Shown here one piece after another: positions 28,173 to 37,800 of a stretch of DNA of 64,000 nucleotides. The first letter of the stretch is position 1. Every line of letters starts with the position of its first letter. The translations under genes and the position numbers were made by a program. Under the pieces are notes generated by a model, which had not been told where the DNA came from, searched no databases, and worked only from the letters and a program-made list of their open reading frames with translations. This stretch comes from CAZNFR01 sp964572225 (lineage in GTDB: Bacteria; Bacteroidota; Bacteroidia; Bacteroidales; GCA-2748055). The DNA lies in assembly GCA_964572225.1 (NCBI GenBank), contig CAZNFR010000004.1, positions 9,339-73,338 of the forward strand. The letters are read 5' to 3'.

Positions 28173-28836
28173 AATCCTGGCTTTTATAATCAACCCGGAA
28201 GGATCCTTCCTCGATCCCAACCGATTCCTCGACCTTGGGATCCGTTTCCTTTTTAACCTCATCATTGCCTTCACTATTATACGCTACATCTATTATCCGC
28301 AAACCCGAAGAAAAGATTACCTTTTTTCTTTCTTTCTCATAAGCACCGTGGTATTTTTCCTCGCCTACCTTATGTCGGATGTGGAATTAAAACTCGGATT
28401 TGCCTTTGGATTATTTGCCCTTTTTGGAATACTGAGGTACCGGACCAGCCCCATCCCCATCAAGGAAATGACCTACCTTTTTATATTGATCGGGATCGCG
28501 GTTATCAATTCCATTTCTGGAAACAACATCCCTTATTTTGAGATCCTTTTTACCAATCTGGTAATTCTTATCATGCTTTTTGCCCTTGAAAAGCTTTTCC
28601 TGCTCTCCCATGAATCCTCAATAATTATTCGTTATGAGAACATTGACCTGGTAAGAGAAGACCGAAAGGATGAAATCATTGCTGACCTCAGAAAGAGAAC
28701 AGGCCTGAATATCCACAGGGTTGAGATTCTGGATTTAAATTATATTCGCGATTCGGCAAATCTGAAAGTTTTCTTTTATGAGAAAAACAACATCCAGAAT
28801 GCAGAAAATAGTTTTGACAATGAAAATGAAAACTAA
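28159..28836 (+). CDS. DUF4956 family membrane protein
   Basis: 225 residues, starting with GTG (VKLFEILAFIINPEGSF) 14 bases inside the previous gene, which indicates translational coupling. Four membrane spans lie in the first ~150 residues (for example FLFNLIIAFTIIRYIYY and YLFILIGIAVINSI), followed by a soluble tail of ~75 residues with RKRTGLNIHRVEILDL. This family usually sits beside a VTC polyphosphate polymerase and may anchor it or form the membrane channel for polyphosphate. That role is inferred from context. Confidence 0.85.
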   Translation: MKLFEILAFIINPEGSFLDPNRFLDLGIRFLFNLIIAFTIIRYIYYPQTRRKDYLFSFFLISTVVFFLAYLMSDVELKLGFAFGLFALFGILRYRTSPIPIKEMTYLFILIGIAVINSISGNNIPYFEILFTNLVILIMLFALEKLFLLSHESSIIIRYENIDLVREDRKDEIIADLRKRTGLNIHRVEILDLNYIRDSANLKVFFYEKNNIQNAENSFDNENEN

Positions 28837-29932
28837 TCCTGTGAATGGAATTTGCCTTAGGTTTCTTTTGATTTTCCTGCTGCTGACAGGTGTTTGTCTG
28901 CAAAATTACGGACAGGATTACTTTTCCGGATCCGAACCAAAAGGGAAAAACCATATCCTCCTCCTCCACCCTACCCGAACAAATCTTGACCGTTACTCCT
29001 ATCTTCTGAAAAACCGGATTATCCCCCTCCCCGACAGCATAATTCCGGTCTGGGTATTTTCCTCCAACAGCACGGCAGATTATCCCTCCTCTTTCGAAGA
29101 GTATCCTGAATTCAGATTCCACAGGATCCAGGAGGATGTGCACCCGGACAGCCTTTACACCGAAAACGTCCTTACCCCCCTCTTTGAAAAATTGTTCCGA
29201 AACAGTACAGGGGTAATCTTTAATGGCGGACCAGATATCCCGCCGTCCTACTATGGAAAAAACACCGGGCCTCTTACGCAGATCCGGGATCCCGGCCGGC
29301 ACAGGATGGAAATATCTTTTCTGTTCCATCTTCTCGGAAGTGATCATAACGAGCTTTATACCCCTCTGCTTGAGGAGGAAAAGGATTATCTCATTCTGGG
29401 AATCTGCCTGGGGATGCAAACCATGAATGTCGCCACCGGAGGCACGCTGATCCAGGATATCCCATCAGAAATCTATAAGCTGGAGGATATAGAATCCATT
29501 CTTGGCTCAGATCCGCATACTTTACACAGGAACTACCGGACAAACCTTTTTCCGGAGGATGGGACCCCTTCCTATTTCCCACATCCTGTCTCCTTCTCTC
29601 AGGAAAAATGGGAATGGCCTATGAAGTGCCCGGATTCGCTGACCCTGGTTTTATCCTCCCACCATCAGGCTATTGAAAAAACGGGGAAAGGGATCACTCC
29701 GATTGGCTGGTCCTCAGACCAGAAAATTATTGAAGTAGTAAAGCACAATCGCTACCCTTGCGTTATGGGTTTTCAGTTTCACCCCGAGCTACCATGGATC
29801 TACAACCGTTCGGAACGATTAAACTATCCCGGACTGGGAATAATTACACTTACGGACTTCCTGGCCAAAAGTACCAGCCTGAACTTTCACTACGATTTCT
29901 GGAAGATGGTCTGCTCGCAGTTGAAACCTTGA
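28820..29932 (+). CDS. Exported class I glutamine amidotransferase/gamma-glutamyl hydrolase-like protein (peptidase C26)
   Basis: About 370 residues. The ATG at 28820 (MKMKTNPVNG) is preferred; it gives a signal peptide (ICLRFLLIFLLLTGVCLQ), and it overlaps the previous gene by 17 bases. The nucleophile motif is LGICLGMQTMNV, the oxyanion region is FNGGPDIPPSYYG and the catalytic pair is FQFHPEL. This is the PuuD/gamma-glutamyl hydrolase-like class, which removes gamma-glutamyl groups from amines or peptides. Its export to the periplasm is unusual for the class, and its position after the polyphosphate genes is noted as context only. Confidence 0.8.
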   Translation: MKMKTNPVNGICLRFLLIFLLLTGVCLQNYGQDYFSGSEPKGKNHILLLHPTRTNLDRYSYLLKNRIIPLPDSIIPVWVFSSNSTADYPSSFEEYPEFRFHRIQEDVHPDSLYTENVLTPLFEKLFRNSTGVIFNGGPDIPPSYYGKNTGPLTQIRDPGRHRMEISFLFHLLGSDHNELYTPLLEEEKDYLILGICLGMQTMNVATGGTLIQDIPSEIYKLEDIESILGSDPHTLHRNYRTNLFPEDGTPSYFPHPVSFSQEKWEWPMKCPDSLTLVLSSHHQAIEKTGKGITPIGWSSDQKIIEVVKHNRYPCVMGFQFHPELPWIYNRSERLNYPGLGIITLTDFLAKSTSLNFHYDFWKMVCSQLKP

Positions 29933-30128
29933 AAATGCGAATCGCTACCCCGGACACTACAAAACATGTTGTACAACATATTTTGGATTTCTTATCGCTA
30001 GCCCCTGTATAACCTAAAGAAATATAAAAGCCTAAACTTAAGAGCGAAAAAAAAAATTACCGGTAGAAAAATATTGAACCTAAATGTCCGTTATTTGTTT
30101 GAACTATGATTAAAGTGGTTTTTAATCT

Positions 30129-30164
30129 AGTTAGTAGTTAGTTAGTTGGTTGGTTAGTTGGTTG
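30129..30164 (+). repeat. Imperfect tetranucleotide (GTTA/GTTG)n tract in an intergenic region
   Basis: An imperfect run built of GTTA, GTTG and GTAG units lies in the 426-base stretch 29933-30358 between two converging genes. The stretch contains no coding frame that I accept; it holds this tract, two hairpins and an inverted repeat. The tract is not inside a gene, so it is not an obvious phase-variation switch. Confidence 0.6.
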
Positions 30165-30181
30165 CGAAATCAACGAAACAG

Positions 30182-30211
30182 GAAAGGGTGGCTCTTTTGA
30201 GTCACCCTTTC
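30182..30211 (+). terminator. Strong hairpin terminator after the amidotransferase gene
   Basis: Stem GAAAGGGTGGCTC/GAGTCACCCTTTC (13 bp with one G-T pair) with a four-T loop, followed by a pyrimidine-rich but not uninterrupted T run. It lies ~250 bases after the gene stop, so it may also end transcription read from elsewhere. Confidence 0.6.
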
Positions 30212-30240
30212 TCTTTACTCCTTGTTTCGACTGGCTTAAA

Positions 30241-30270
30241 AAAAACTGTATCAAAATGACACAGTTTTTT
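30241..30270. terminator. Bidirectional hairpin between the amidotransferase and GH13 genes
   Basis: The sequence forms AAAAACTGT/ACAGTTTTT with TCA/TGA inside and a T run on both strands. On the minus strand it lies ~90 bases after the stop of the GH13 gene at 30359 and would terminate it. Confidence 0.55.
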
Positions 30271-30317
30271 CTGTTTTTCGAGTCAATTTCTTCAAATCTG
30301 TCTCATTTTGATACAGT
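30245..30317. repeat. 20-base inverted repeat, 19 of 20 matching
   Basis: The segment 30245-30264 (ACTGTATCAAAATGACACAG) recurs in reverse complement at 30298-30317 with one mismatch, 33 bases apart. The left arm is also the hairpin at 30241-30270, so the two structures cannot form at the same time. No function can be assigned. Confidence 0.6.
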
Positions 30318-30358
30318 CCTGTTATTTTCACAGGCTCCTTCCGGCCTGTTTCCGGCAA

Positions 30359-31756
30359 CTATTTTTCCGACGTAAAAATAAAGTATTCCCAGGGTTGTAA
30401 TTCGGTTGGCAGGTTTTTAAGGTCGTAGGGTGTATTCTCAGGCCAGAGGGAATAATCACTTTCGGGAAGGGGAGCAAACATTCGGAAATCTTTCACCTCA
30501 CCGGAAAGATTAAAGATCCCGATCAGTCTGTGGTTGACTCCGTCACGCATAAAACTAAGGACGTTCTGATCCTGACTATCGGTCAGGGTAAAGTCACCTC
30601 CTTTTCTGCCGGACCAGAGAGCGGTATTGTTTTCTTTCAGGGCATTCAACTCTTTATAAAAATCGAAAAGCTCGCATTCCTTCCATTCAATGGGATCCCG
30701 TGTAAAAAACTCCAGTCGCTTATCCATGCAGGCTTCCTGTCCGTTATAGATCAAGGGCATCCCAGGAATGACGTAAGTCAATACAGTTAAGATTTTTACA
30801 GCATCACCCAAACGTTCATAGACGGTGCCGTTCCAGGAATTTTCATCGTGATTGGAGGTGAACTGCATAAGAATGGAATTAGGAGGATAGGCAGTGTCAA
30901 CATAAGCGAAATGCTTACGGATATCCATAGCCGATTGTTCTCCTTTTGCTACCTCATTCATAATATGATGAAGCCTCCAGTCATAGCTCATATTCATGGC
31001 TTCCTCATGCAAAACAGGTTGATCGGCCTCTGCAAGCAGAAAAACCTCTTTTAAAGGGGAAAGTTCCTCCTGTACCTGCTTCCAGAAGTCTACTGGGATC
31101 ATATGGGCCACATCGAACCGGTATCCGTCAATCCCTGTCTCCCGGATCCAGAATTTCAGGGATTCAATCATATAATCACGCAACTCCTGGTTTTCGTAGT
31201 CAAACTGGATCACATCGGTCCAGTCAAAGGGAGAAACAAAGCTTCCCTGCTCATCCTTCACGTACCATTCCGGGTTGGTTCCGGCTAAGGGATTATCCCA
31301 GGCTGAATGGTTTGGCACCCAGTCTATGATCACTTTTATACCCGAGTCGTGGAATGCCGCAACCATGGATTTGAAATCATCCATGCTGCCAAACTCCGGA
31401 TTAACATCGCGGTAATCCTTTATAGAGTAGTAACTTCCCAATTCACCTTTCCGGTTAAGTTCTCCAATGGGATGAATGGGCATTAGCCATACAATATCCA
31501 CCCCGAGATCTTTTAGTCTGGGTATATCTTCCTTTACCGAATTGAAACTGCCATCCTCAGAGTATTGTCTGACATTCAATTCGTAAATCGTAGCATTCAG
31601 CGCCCATTCAGGATGTGTAACCCCCTTCATTTCGTCTGCATTATTGGTTTTGTCCGAATTCTCATCCCCCGTACAAGAGGACATAATTACAAAAATCAGG
31701 AGAAGTAAAATACGTAAATCTCCCAAAAGTCTTAAAAAAACAGTTTTTTTTGTCAT
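30359..31756 (-). CDS. GH13 alpha-amylase-family lipoprotein
   Basis: 465 residues. The signal ends in FVIMSSCTGDEN, a lipobox. The amylase core is complete: substrate loop DWVPNHSAWDNP, the catalytic nucleophile Asp in YRFDVAHMIP, the acid/base Glu in LLAEADQP and the third Asp in TSNHDENSW. It is the size of a compact single-domain GH13 enzyme with a small C-terminal beta domain. It should act on alpha-glucans outside the cytoplasm, in the periplasm or at the surface. It is monocistronic, with no susCD partner, so it is not a classical starch-utilisation locus; trehalose or maltodextrin substrates are possible. Confidence 0.88.
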   Translation of the reverse strand: MTKKTVFLRLLGDLRILLLLIFVIMSSCTGDENSDKTNNADEMKGVTHPEWALNATIYELNVRQYSEDGSFNSVKEDIPRLKDLGVDIVWLMPIHPIGELNRKGELGSYYSIKDYRDVNPEFGSMDDFKSMVAAFHDSGIKVIIDWVPNHSAWDNPLAGTNPEWYVKDEQGSFVSPFDWTDVIQFDYENQELRDYMIESLKFWIRETGIDGYRFDVAHMIPVDFWKQVQEELSPLKEVFLLAEADQPVLHEEAMNMSYDWRLHHIMNEVAKGEQSAMDIRKHFAYVDTAYPPNSILMQFTSNHDENSWNGTVYERLGDAVKILTVLTYVIPGMPLIYNGQEACMDKRLEFFTRDPIEWKECELFDFYKELNALKENNTALWSGRKGGDFTLTDSQDQNVLSFMRDGVNHRLIGIFNLSGEVKDFRMFAPLPESDYSLWPENTPYDLKNLPTELQPWEYFIFTSEK

Positions 31757-31900
31757 AGCAACTATATTTAATCAAGATCACCGGTAATCCCGGTCATGTT
31801 AACCGCAAGATAAAGCTAAGGGTAAAAAACAATATTTGTAATTTTACATAAATTATGTTAATAATTGAAAAAGAAAAACAGGTTATAAAACTATAATTGT

Positions 31901-32625
31901 ATGAAGAAAATAATGTTTCTGATCCTGTATCTTTTGGCCCATACCTCAGTTTTCACTCAGAACGACACCCTGCCCCCTCTTCTCAAAAACCCGGAAATAA
32001 GGGAATCCAACCTCAACGATTATATGAAAAGCTCAGGAGTTCTTATGACTTTTGATGACCGCTACCAGGGGATCAGGGGCACTCCTTTTTATGGTGACCG
32101 ATGGTTCATGGGTGAGGTGGTTTTGAAAGACGGAACCCGGTTTACCAATCGTATTCTCAGACTGGACATCTGGAAGCAGGAGGTAGATTATGCGGACAAT
32201 AAAACCGAAGCCAACCGGTTGGTCAAATCCACCCTCGATCAAATAATTCTAATGGATGAAGACAATCGAAAAAAATTCCTGATAATCCGAACCGGAAAAG
32301 ATCCCATGGGTTCCTTCTATGAGATCCTTTCTGAGGGAATCTGACTTTTCTGGCCCTTCATCGCAAAATTTTTATCGAAGCCGACTATAAAGATCCTTAC
32401 AGTGCTAATCGGCCGTATGATGAGTTTAAATCGGATAGGGAATACTTCTTTTATCCCAAAGGCAATGATAAACCTGTACAGGTTAAGATGAGAAAGAAAA
32501 AAGTCCTTGAACTTCTTGATCCGGAACACTCAAACCGAGTAAACGATTTCTTAAAAGAGAAAAACTACAGGCTCACTACCGAAGAAGAAGTTAAAGAATT
32601 AATAGAATTTTACAACAGTTTGTAA
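31901..32625 (+). pseudogene. Exported hypothetical protein broken by a one-base frameshift
   Basis: The first frame runs from ATG 31901 (signal MKKIMFLILYLLAHTSVFTQ) to a stop at 32342-32344, giving 147 residues. From 32335 the next frame continues without a break to a stop at 32625 (LALHRKIFIEADYKDPYS, then YDEFKSDREYFFYPKG, then RLTTEEEVKELIEFYNSL). Joining the two frames at the GGGAA run by restoring one G gives a continuous protein of about 241 residues with the junction LSEGNLTFLALHRK, which is consistent in style with a single protein. So one base was lost in the G run, by mutation or assembly error. The family is a Bacteroidota exported protein that I cannot name. Confidence 0.7.
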
Positions 32626-32631
32626 GTCAGG

Positions 32632-33009
32632 TTATTCTGTTTCGATATAGTTGATATCCATATCCAGAATGGAGGAATAATACTCTCCTCTTTCGAGGAT
32701 GTCATCATCCCCTTCTTCGTAGTACCAGTTTATAACCAGTTTGTTTTCCTCCCGCACCACCTCCTTTAACCGCTTAAGGATCTGAAGTATATATTTTGAG
32801 GTGCCGCTGTTAAGGTATTCAAGAGCAATATCAAAGCTGGTTATTGTTCTGGGAACGGTGAGGTATTCTTCCACCCAGGCAACAATTTGTTCAAAAAAAA
32901 GGCTTGCATCCTCAGGTATGGATCTGCCTTCAATTCTAAATTGTCCTTCCGGATTAAGCTCAACAAGGGGTGTCTTTCTCGTTGCGTCTATATGTAAGCT
33001 TTCCAGCAA
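32632..33009 (-). CDS. SiaC family regulatory phosphoprotein (DUF1987)
   Basis: 125 residues, starting with TTG because no ATG is available; the normal SiaC N-terminus (ESLHIDATRKTP) aligns with this start. LNPEGQFRIEGRSIPEDA and FDIALEYLNSGTSKY are the SiaC hallmarks; the Ser/Thr in NSGTS corresponds to the phosphorylated region of Pseudomonas SiaC. In Pseudomonas, SiaC is phosphorylated by SiaB, dephosphorylated by the SpoIIE-type phosphatase SiaA and activates a diguanylate cyclase. Here it is divergent from a MESH1-like alarmone hydrolase, and a 7TM-SpoIIE phosphatase is encoded 17 kb away. A direct link is an inference. Confidence 0.85.
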   Translation of the reverse strand: MLESLHIDATRKTPLVELNPEGQFRIEGRSIPEDASLFFEQIVAWVEEYLTVPRTITSFDIALEYLNSGTSKYILQILKRLKEVVREENKLVINWYYEEGDDDILERGEYYSSILDMDINYIETE

Positions 33010-33053
33010 TATTACTCTTTTATGTTCGAAAATACGGACTATTTATCGTCCCA

Positions 33054-33061
33054 CAAAATTA
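33054..33061 (-). promoter_or_regulatory. TAnnTTTG -7 box of the SiaC-like gene
   Basis: The minus strand reads TAATTTTG, 44 bases before the TTG start of the SiaC-like gene. The region is shared with a divergent -7 box at 33142-33149. Confidence 0.45.
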
Positions 33062-33141
33062 AATCAAATATTAAAAAGTAAAAAGTGTTTACTTGTACTG
33101 AAATCTTAGGGAATTTGTTTCAGAGAAACATTATATAATTA

Positions 33142-33149
33142 TAAATTTG
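33142..33149 (+). promoter_or_regulatory. TAnnTTTG -7 box of the alarmone hydrolase gene
   Basis: TAAATTTG lies 17 bases before the ATG at 33167. A TTTG 24 bases further upstream (33114-33117) could be the -33 element. Confidence 0.5.
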
Positions 33150-33166
33150 CCTGAAATACCGTCCTT

Positions 33167-33706
33167 ATGGAATTAACCCGGGTGATCAGAGCTGCGGTGT
33201 ACGCAGCAGAGAAACATAAATACCAGAGAAGGAAGGGATTTAATCAGGTCCCCTACATCAACCATCCACTCAAAGTGGCAAACACTCTGATCGAATGTGG
33301 TGAGACAGATCACGACCTGTTGATAGCTGCCATTCTTCATGATGTGGTGGAGGACACAGATTCGACGGGTGAAGAGATTGAGAGGGAATTCGGTTCCGGG
33401 GTCAGCGCACTGGTCCTGGAAGTTACCGACGACAAGGAATTGCCATATGCTATCCGCAAGGAGCTTCAGGTTGAATCTGCCCCGGGTCTCACCAGAAATG
33501 CCAAGGTCCTTAAAATTGCTGATAAGATCTGTAACATCAATGATATCCTTAATTATCCGCTTGACTGGAGCACGGAGAGGAAGTTAAACTATCTTGACTG
33601 GGCAGAAGCGGTGGTCAATGGCTGCCGAAACATCAATGAAAATCTGGACAATCATTTTGATGAAACCGTTTCCAAAGGCAGAGAGCAGCTAAAATCGGAA
33701 TTTTAG
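33167..33706 (+). CDS. Small alarmone hydrolase (MESH1/SpoT HD-domain type)
   Basis: 179 residues consisting only of the HD hydrolase domain of SpoT/RelA proteins: the substrate loop RRKGFNQVPYINHPLKVA, the metal motif ILHDVVEDTDSTGEEI, and KIADKICNINDI. It has no synthetase, TGS or ACT domain, like the animal/bacterial MESH1-type hydrolase, and should cleave (p)ppGpp (or a related metabolite such as NADPH, as shown for human MESH1). A full-length RelA/SpoT is also encoded at 47561-49777, so this would be a second hydrolase. Its stop overlaps by four bases the stop of tsaD on the other strand. Confidence 0.88.
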   Translation: MELTRVIRAAVYAAEKHKYQRRKGFNQVPYINHPLKVANTLIECGETDHDLLIAAILHDVVEDTDSTGEEIEREFGSGVSALVLEVTDDKELPYAIRKELQVESAPGLTRNAKVLKIADKICNINDILNYPLDWSTERKLNYLDWAEAVVNGCRNINENLDNHFDETVSKGREQLKSEF

Positions 33707-34722
33707 AACTCCATTCTGGCTCGCGGGACGATATCCTGGGAGGCAAATTGGTTTTCCAAATATTTGAAGTGTCCCGTAATGGCAATCATCGCTGCATTGT
33801 CGGTGGTATATTTAAAAGGTGGGACAAAAGTTTCCCAACCTCTGTCAATCCCCAGTGATTCAAAACTTTTCCTGAGACCGGAATTCGCTGAAACTCCGCC
33901 GGCAAGTACTACCTGTCTTACTTTGTAGCGTTCGGCAGCCATGATAAGTTTCTCCATCAGGATGTCAATGATGGTTTTCTGCAGAGAGGCTGCCAGGTCT
34001 TTCTTGTGTTTTTCTATAAAATCCGGGTCTTTTTTCAGTTCATCCCTGAGAAAATATAAAAACGAGGTTTTGAGTCCGCTGAAACTATAATCAAACCCGT
34101 CGAGCCGGGGTTTGCTGAAACTGAACCTTTCCGGATCCCCTTCCGCGGCAAGTCGGTCAACATAAGGCCCCCCGGGGTATGGAAGTCCCATAACCTTTGC
34201 CGACTTATCAAAAGCCTCCCCCGCGGCATCGTCGATGGTCCGCCCCACAATTTCCATATCAAGATAATTCTTTACCAGAACCAATTGGGTATGCCCTCCC
34301 GAGACCAGAAGGCAAAGGAAGGGAAAAGCCGGTTCGCGACCATCAGGCTGACTATCCTTAATGAAATGAACCAGAATATGGGCCTGAAGATGATGAACCT
34401 CAATGAGGGGAATGCCCAGGCTAAGGGCAAAGGATTTGGCAAAGGAGGTACCCACCAGCAAAGAGCCCAGCAATCCCGGCCCCCGGGTAAAAGCAACCGC
34501 GTCGATCTCTTGCTTTCCGATTTCGGCTTCCTTCAGGGCCACATCCACCACGGGAATGATATTTTGCTGATGCGCTCTGGAAGCAAGTTCCGGAACCACA
34601 CCTCCGTATTTCTTGTGAACTTCCTGATTGGCAATTTTGGTTGAAAGAAGTTCCCTGCCCCTGATAACCGCAGCTGCAGTATCATCGCAGGAAGACTCAA
34701 TTCCCAGAATGGTTATGGACAT
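33703..34722 (-). CDS. tsaD: tRNA N6-adenosine threonylcarbamoyltransferase
   Basis: 339 residues, normal family length. The metal/ATP motifs are ITILGIESSCDDTAAA at the N-terminus, VHHLQAHILVHF with the metal His pair, LLVSGGHTQLVL and LAGGVSANSGLR. It forms part of the TsaBDE complex that makes t6A37 on ANN-decoding tRNAs. It is divergent from tamB, the arrangement commonly seen for tsaD in Bacteroidota, with 144 bases between them containing an inverted repeat (TTCATGC/GCATGAA, 34766-34795). Confidence 0.96.
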   Translation of the reverse strand: MSITILGIESSCDDTAAAVIRGRELLSTKIANQEVHKKYGGVVPELASRAHQQNIIPVVDVALKEAEIGKQEIDAVAFTRGPGLLGSLLVGTSFAKSFALSLGIPLIEVHHLQAHILVHFIKDSQPDGREPAFPFLCLLVSGGHTQLVLVKNYLDMEIVGRTIDDAAGEAFDKSAKVMGLPYPGGPYVDRLAAEGDPERFSFSKPRLDGFDYSFSGLKTSFLYFLRDELKKDPDFIEKHKKDLAASLQKTIIDILMEKLIMAAERYKVRQVVLAGGVSANSGLRKSFESLGIDRGWETFVPPFKYTTDNAAMIAITGHFKYLENQFASQDIVPRARMEF

Positions 34723-34866
34723 AATTAACTTTTTCTAATGTACTTCAAAAAATAATCCTCAAATTTTCATGCTTTCAGAACGAAAGATGCATGAATTTTG
34801 TTCTCTCACTGTAGATTCGGATATAAACTATATTTCGTTACTTTACGTTTTTACTGAAAAGCAAAG

Positions 34867-37800
34867 ATCAAAAAATTTTACAAAATACAACTTATAACTT
34901 TACTGGTACTCATTTCAATACCGGCGGTAGGACTATTGTTTCTGCAAAATCAGACCATTCAGAACAAATTGACCCGGTATGTAACCCGGGAACTCTCTTC
35001 AAACCTGGGCACCAATATCAGCATCGAGAATATTTCGATCACCTTCTTCAACCGGTATCAAATCAGCAATCTTTATGTTGAAGACCTTAACGGCGACAGC
35101 CTCCTATTTAGTGAAAAAACCAAAATTACCATTAAAAGTCTGAACCTGAAGGAAAACATTTTTAACATCCGAAGCATCAGCCTTGATAACGCCAGCATTC
35201 ATCTCATTCAGCAACCGGAAGGAGGTATAAACCTGAGTTTTATTATCGATAAATTAAAAAATCCGGATAAACCCAAGAAAGGAGGCAGCAGTCTGAACTT
35301 TCACCGGATTGCACTCGATAATTCCCGCTTCCGTCTTAGCGATCCTGATGGAGAAAAGAGTGGCCGGGGAATTGATTTTAAATCCCTGGACATAAATGAC
35401 CTGGACATTACGGTAAACAAAATGTCAATCGAAGAAGGTGAGGTCCGTTTCGATATTCGTAGGCTCGAATTTATTGAGTCATCTGGATTCACCCTTAATA
35501 ATTTAAGGACAGAAATGCTGATCTCCGGAAAGGATCTGCATTTCAACAACCTCTTCATTTCGACCCCCTACTCTGCCATCAGCGCCAATGTCATTGATTT
35601 CGATTTTCGCAGTTTTCAGGATTTTTCGGACTATCTTTTCAAGGTAGACAATGAGTTTAACCTTCGTTCTTCTTCGGTAAGCTTTATAGACCTTAGCTAT
35701 TTTGCTCCCTCACTGGGCACGTTTACCGAAACTTTCAGGATATCGGGACTGATCAAAGGATCCATCAGCGACCTCTCCGCAAAAGAGATCATCCTTGATT
35801 ACAACGACCATACCCGGCTTGAAGGCAGTTTTAATATCATCGGCCTCCCTGATATCCGTCAAACCTTTATGCATTACGATGTTAAATCCTTTCGAACCAA
35901 CACCCGGGACCTGCGCAACATTAAATTTCCGGGACAGGGCAAACTGGATATCCCGGATATGATGGATCAGCTGGGAACCATAACCTACAAGGGCAAATTC
36001 ACAGGCTACCTGGACGATTTTGTTGCCTATGGAAAGTTTGGATCCGACCTGGGAGTGATTTCCTCCGATCTGATGCTAAAGCCCGATACGGCAGGTTCAT
36101 TCAGGTATCGCGGGCAGATTGAGACCCGCTCCTTCTCCCTGGGAATGCTTTTCCCCGAAGAGAAAATCCTCGGGGGTATAACCCTAAGCGCCAACGTAGA
36201 CGGATCCCTCCAGGATGGGAATATCAGCGCAGATCTCGAAGCAGTGGTCGACAGTATCTATCTCAACAAATATACCTACAGGAATATTGATATTCGCGGA
36301 AAACTGGACCAGAGTATGTTCGACGGCTCCCTGGATATCAGCGATCCGAATATTGAAATGGAGTTTCTGGGTGCCATAAATTTTTCAGCCGACGACCCGG
36401 TGTTCGACTTTACCGCCGATGTTTCCCGGTTACGACCCTACCAATTGCATATGATTGACTCAATCCCTTCAGCCTATGCCTCTTTCCTTATGGAAGCAAA
36501 TTTTTCCGGAGCCCATCCCGACAGTATCGATGGCGAACTTATCCTGGTAAACTCCCTTTTCAGAAAAGACGAAGAAGAAATACGAATAAATAATTTTAAG
36601 GTTATCTCCGATCTGAAAAAAGACGATCGAAGCATACAGGTTCAATCAGATTTATTGGATGCCGAAATAAGCGGAAACTTTGAGATTATCAGCCTTGGAA
36701 AATCCTTAAATAATTTCATGGCTACCTACATCCCGGCCATCGCCGGAACTGCCCCCGACAGCCTTTTTGACGACAAGAATGAGATTGACTTTACCTTTCA
36801 CCTTAAAAACTTTGAACAGATCACCCAATTCTTCACTCCCGAATACAGTATTTCCAACGACAGCTATTTTGCCGGATTTTATAATCCCCGGGAAAACCTG
36901 GTAGAATTCACTGGAAATATTGAAAAACTAAAAATTAAGAATAATCAGTTTGAAGACCTCCTTCTGATCAGCACAGCCAGCGAAGACAAGTATGATTTCA
37001 CGGCCATGTCGGGCAATTATGTAATGGGAGAGAACTTAAGTCTGAATAACCTGGTATTAAATACGACCGTAATCCAGGATACCCTTTACAGCGATATTAA
37101 CTGGTCTAATTACTCCACGCCCAAATACCAGGGGAATCTTAATTTCGAGACCATCCTGCACCCGGACCACCTGGTAAACCAAAAAAATATAGAGATCTGG
37201 ATCCGACCCTCCAATATAATTTTTAACGATACCATCTGGGAGATTAACGGAGACAGAATCATTATCGACTCTTCCTATATTTCTGTGGATTCCTTTCAAA
37301 TCGCCAATCAGAAACAACTTTTGCTTATCGACGGAAGGGTCTCCGGAAATCCCGACGATCAGTTAAGTGTGCGGCTCCGGGACCTGGATATGTCCGTCCT
37401 TAATAATTTTACGGCTGAAAACGGAATCAAGCTGCAGGGGAGTATCTCCGGATCGGCCAACCTGAAAGACCCTTTCCATCAACCGGTCTTTCTGTCCGAC
37501 CTCACAATGTACGATGTTAGCATGAACGGCGAAAGTTTTGGGGAAGGAAAACTGACCGCGAAATGGAACAATCGCGACCGGAACATAGACATACTTTTCT
37601 CTGCCAACCGTGCCAGAACAGAGATCATTCACCTGGAAGGAATCTATTCCCCCCTTAGTTCGGAGCTCGACCTGGATTTCAGCTTTGAAAAAATTAACCT
37701 TGCCACCTTCAGCAGCTTTACCCGCGATTTTCTCACCCGACCCTCCGGATTGACAACGGGTAATTTCAAGATATCCGGAAAGCTTAACCAACCCCTGGTA

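Noticed and set aside
29758..30012. Open frame overlapping the end of the exported amidotransferase gene
   Set aside because: Most of it overlaps conserved catalytic sequence in another frame and the part outside has no similarity to anything I recognise.
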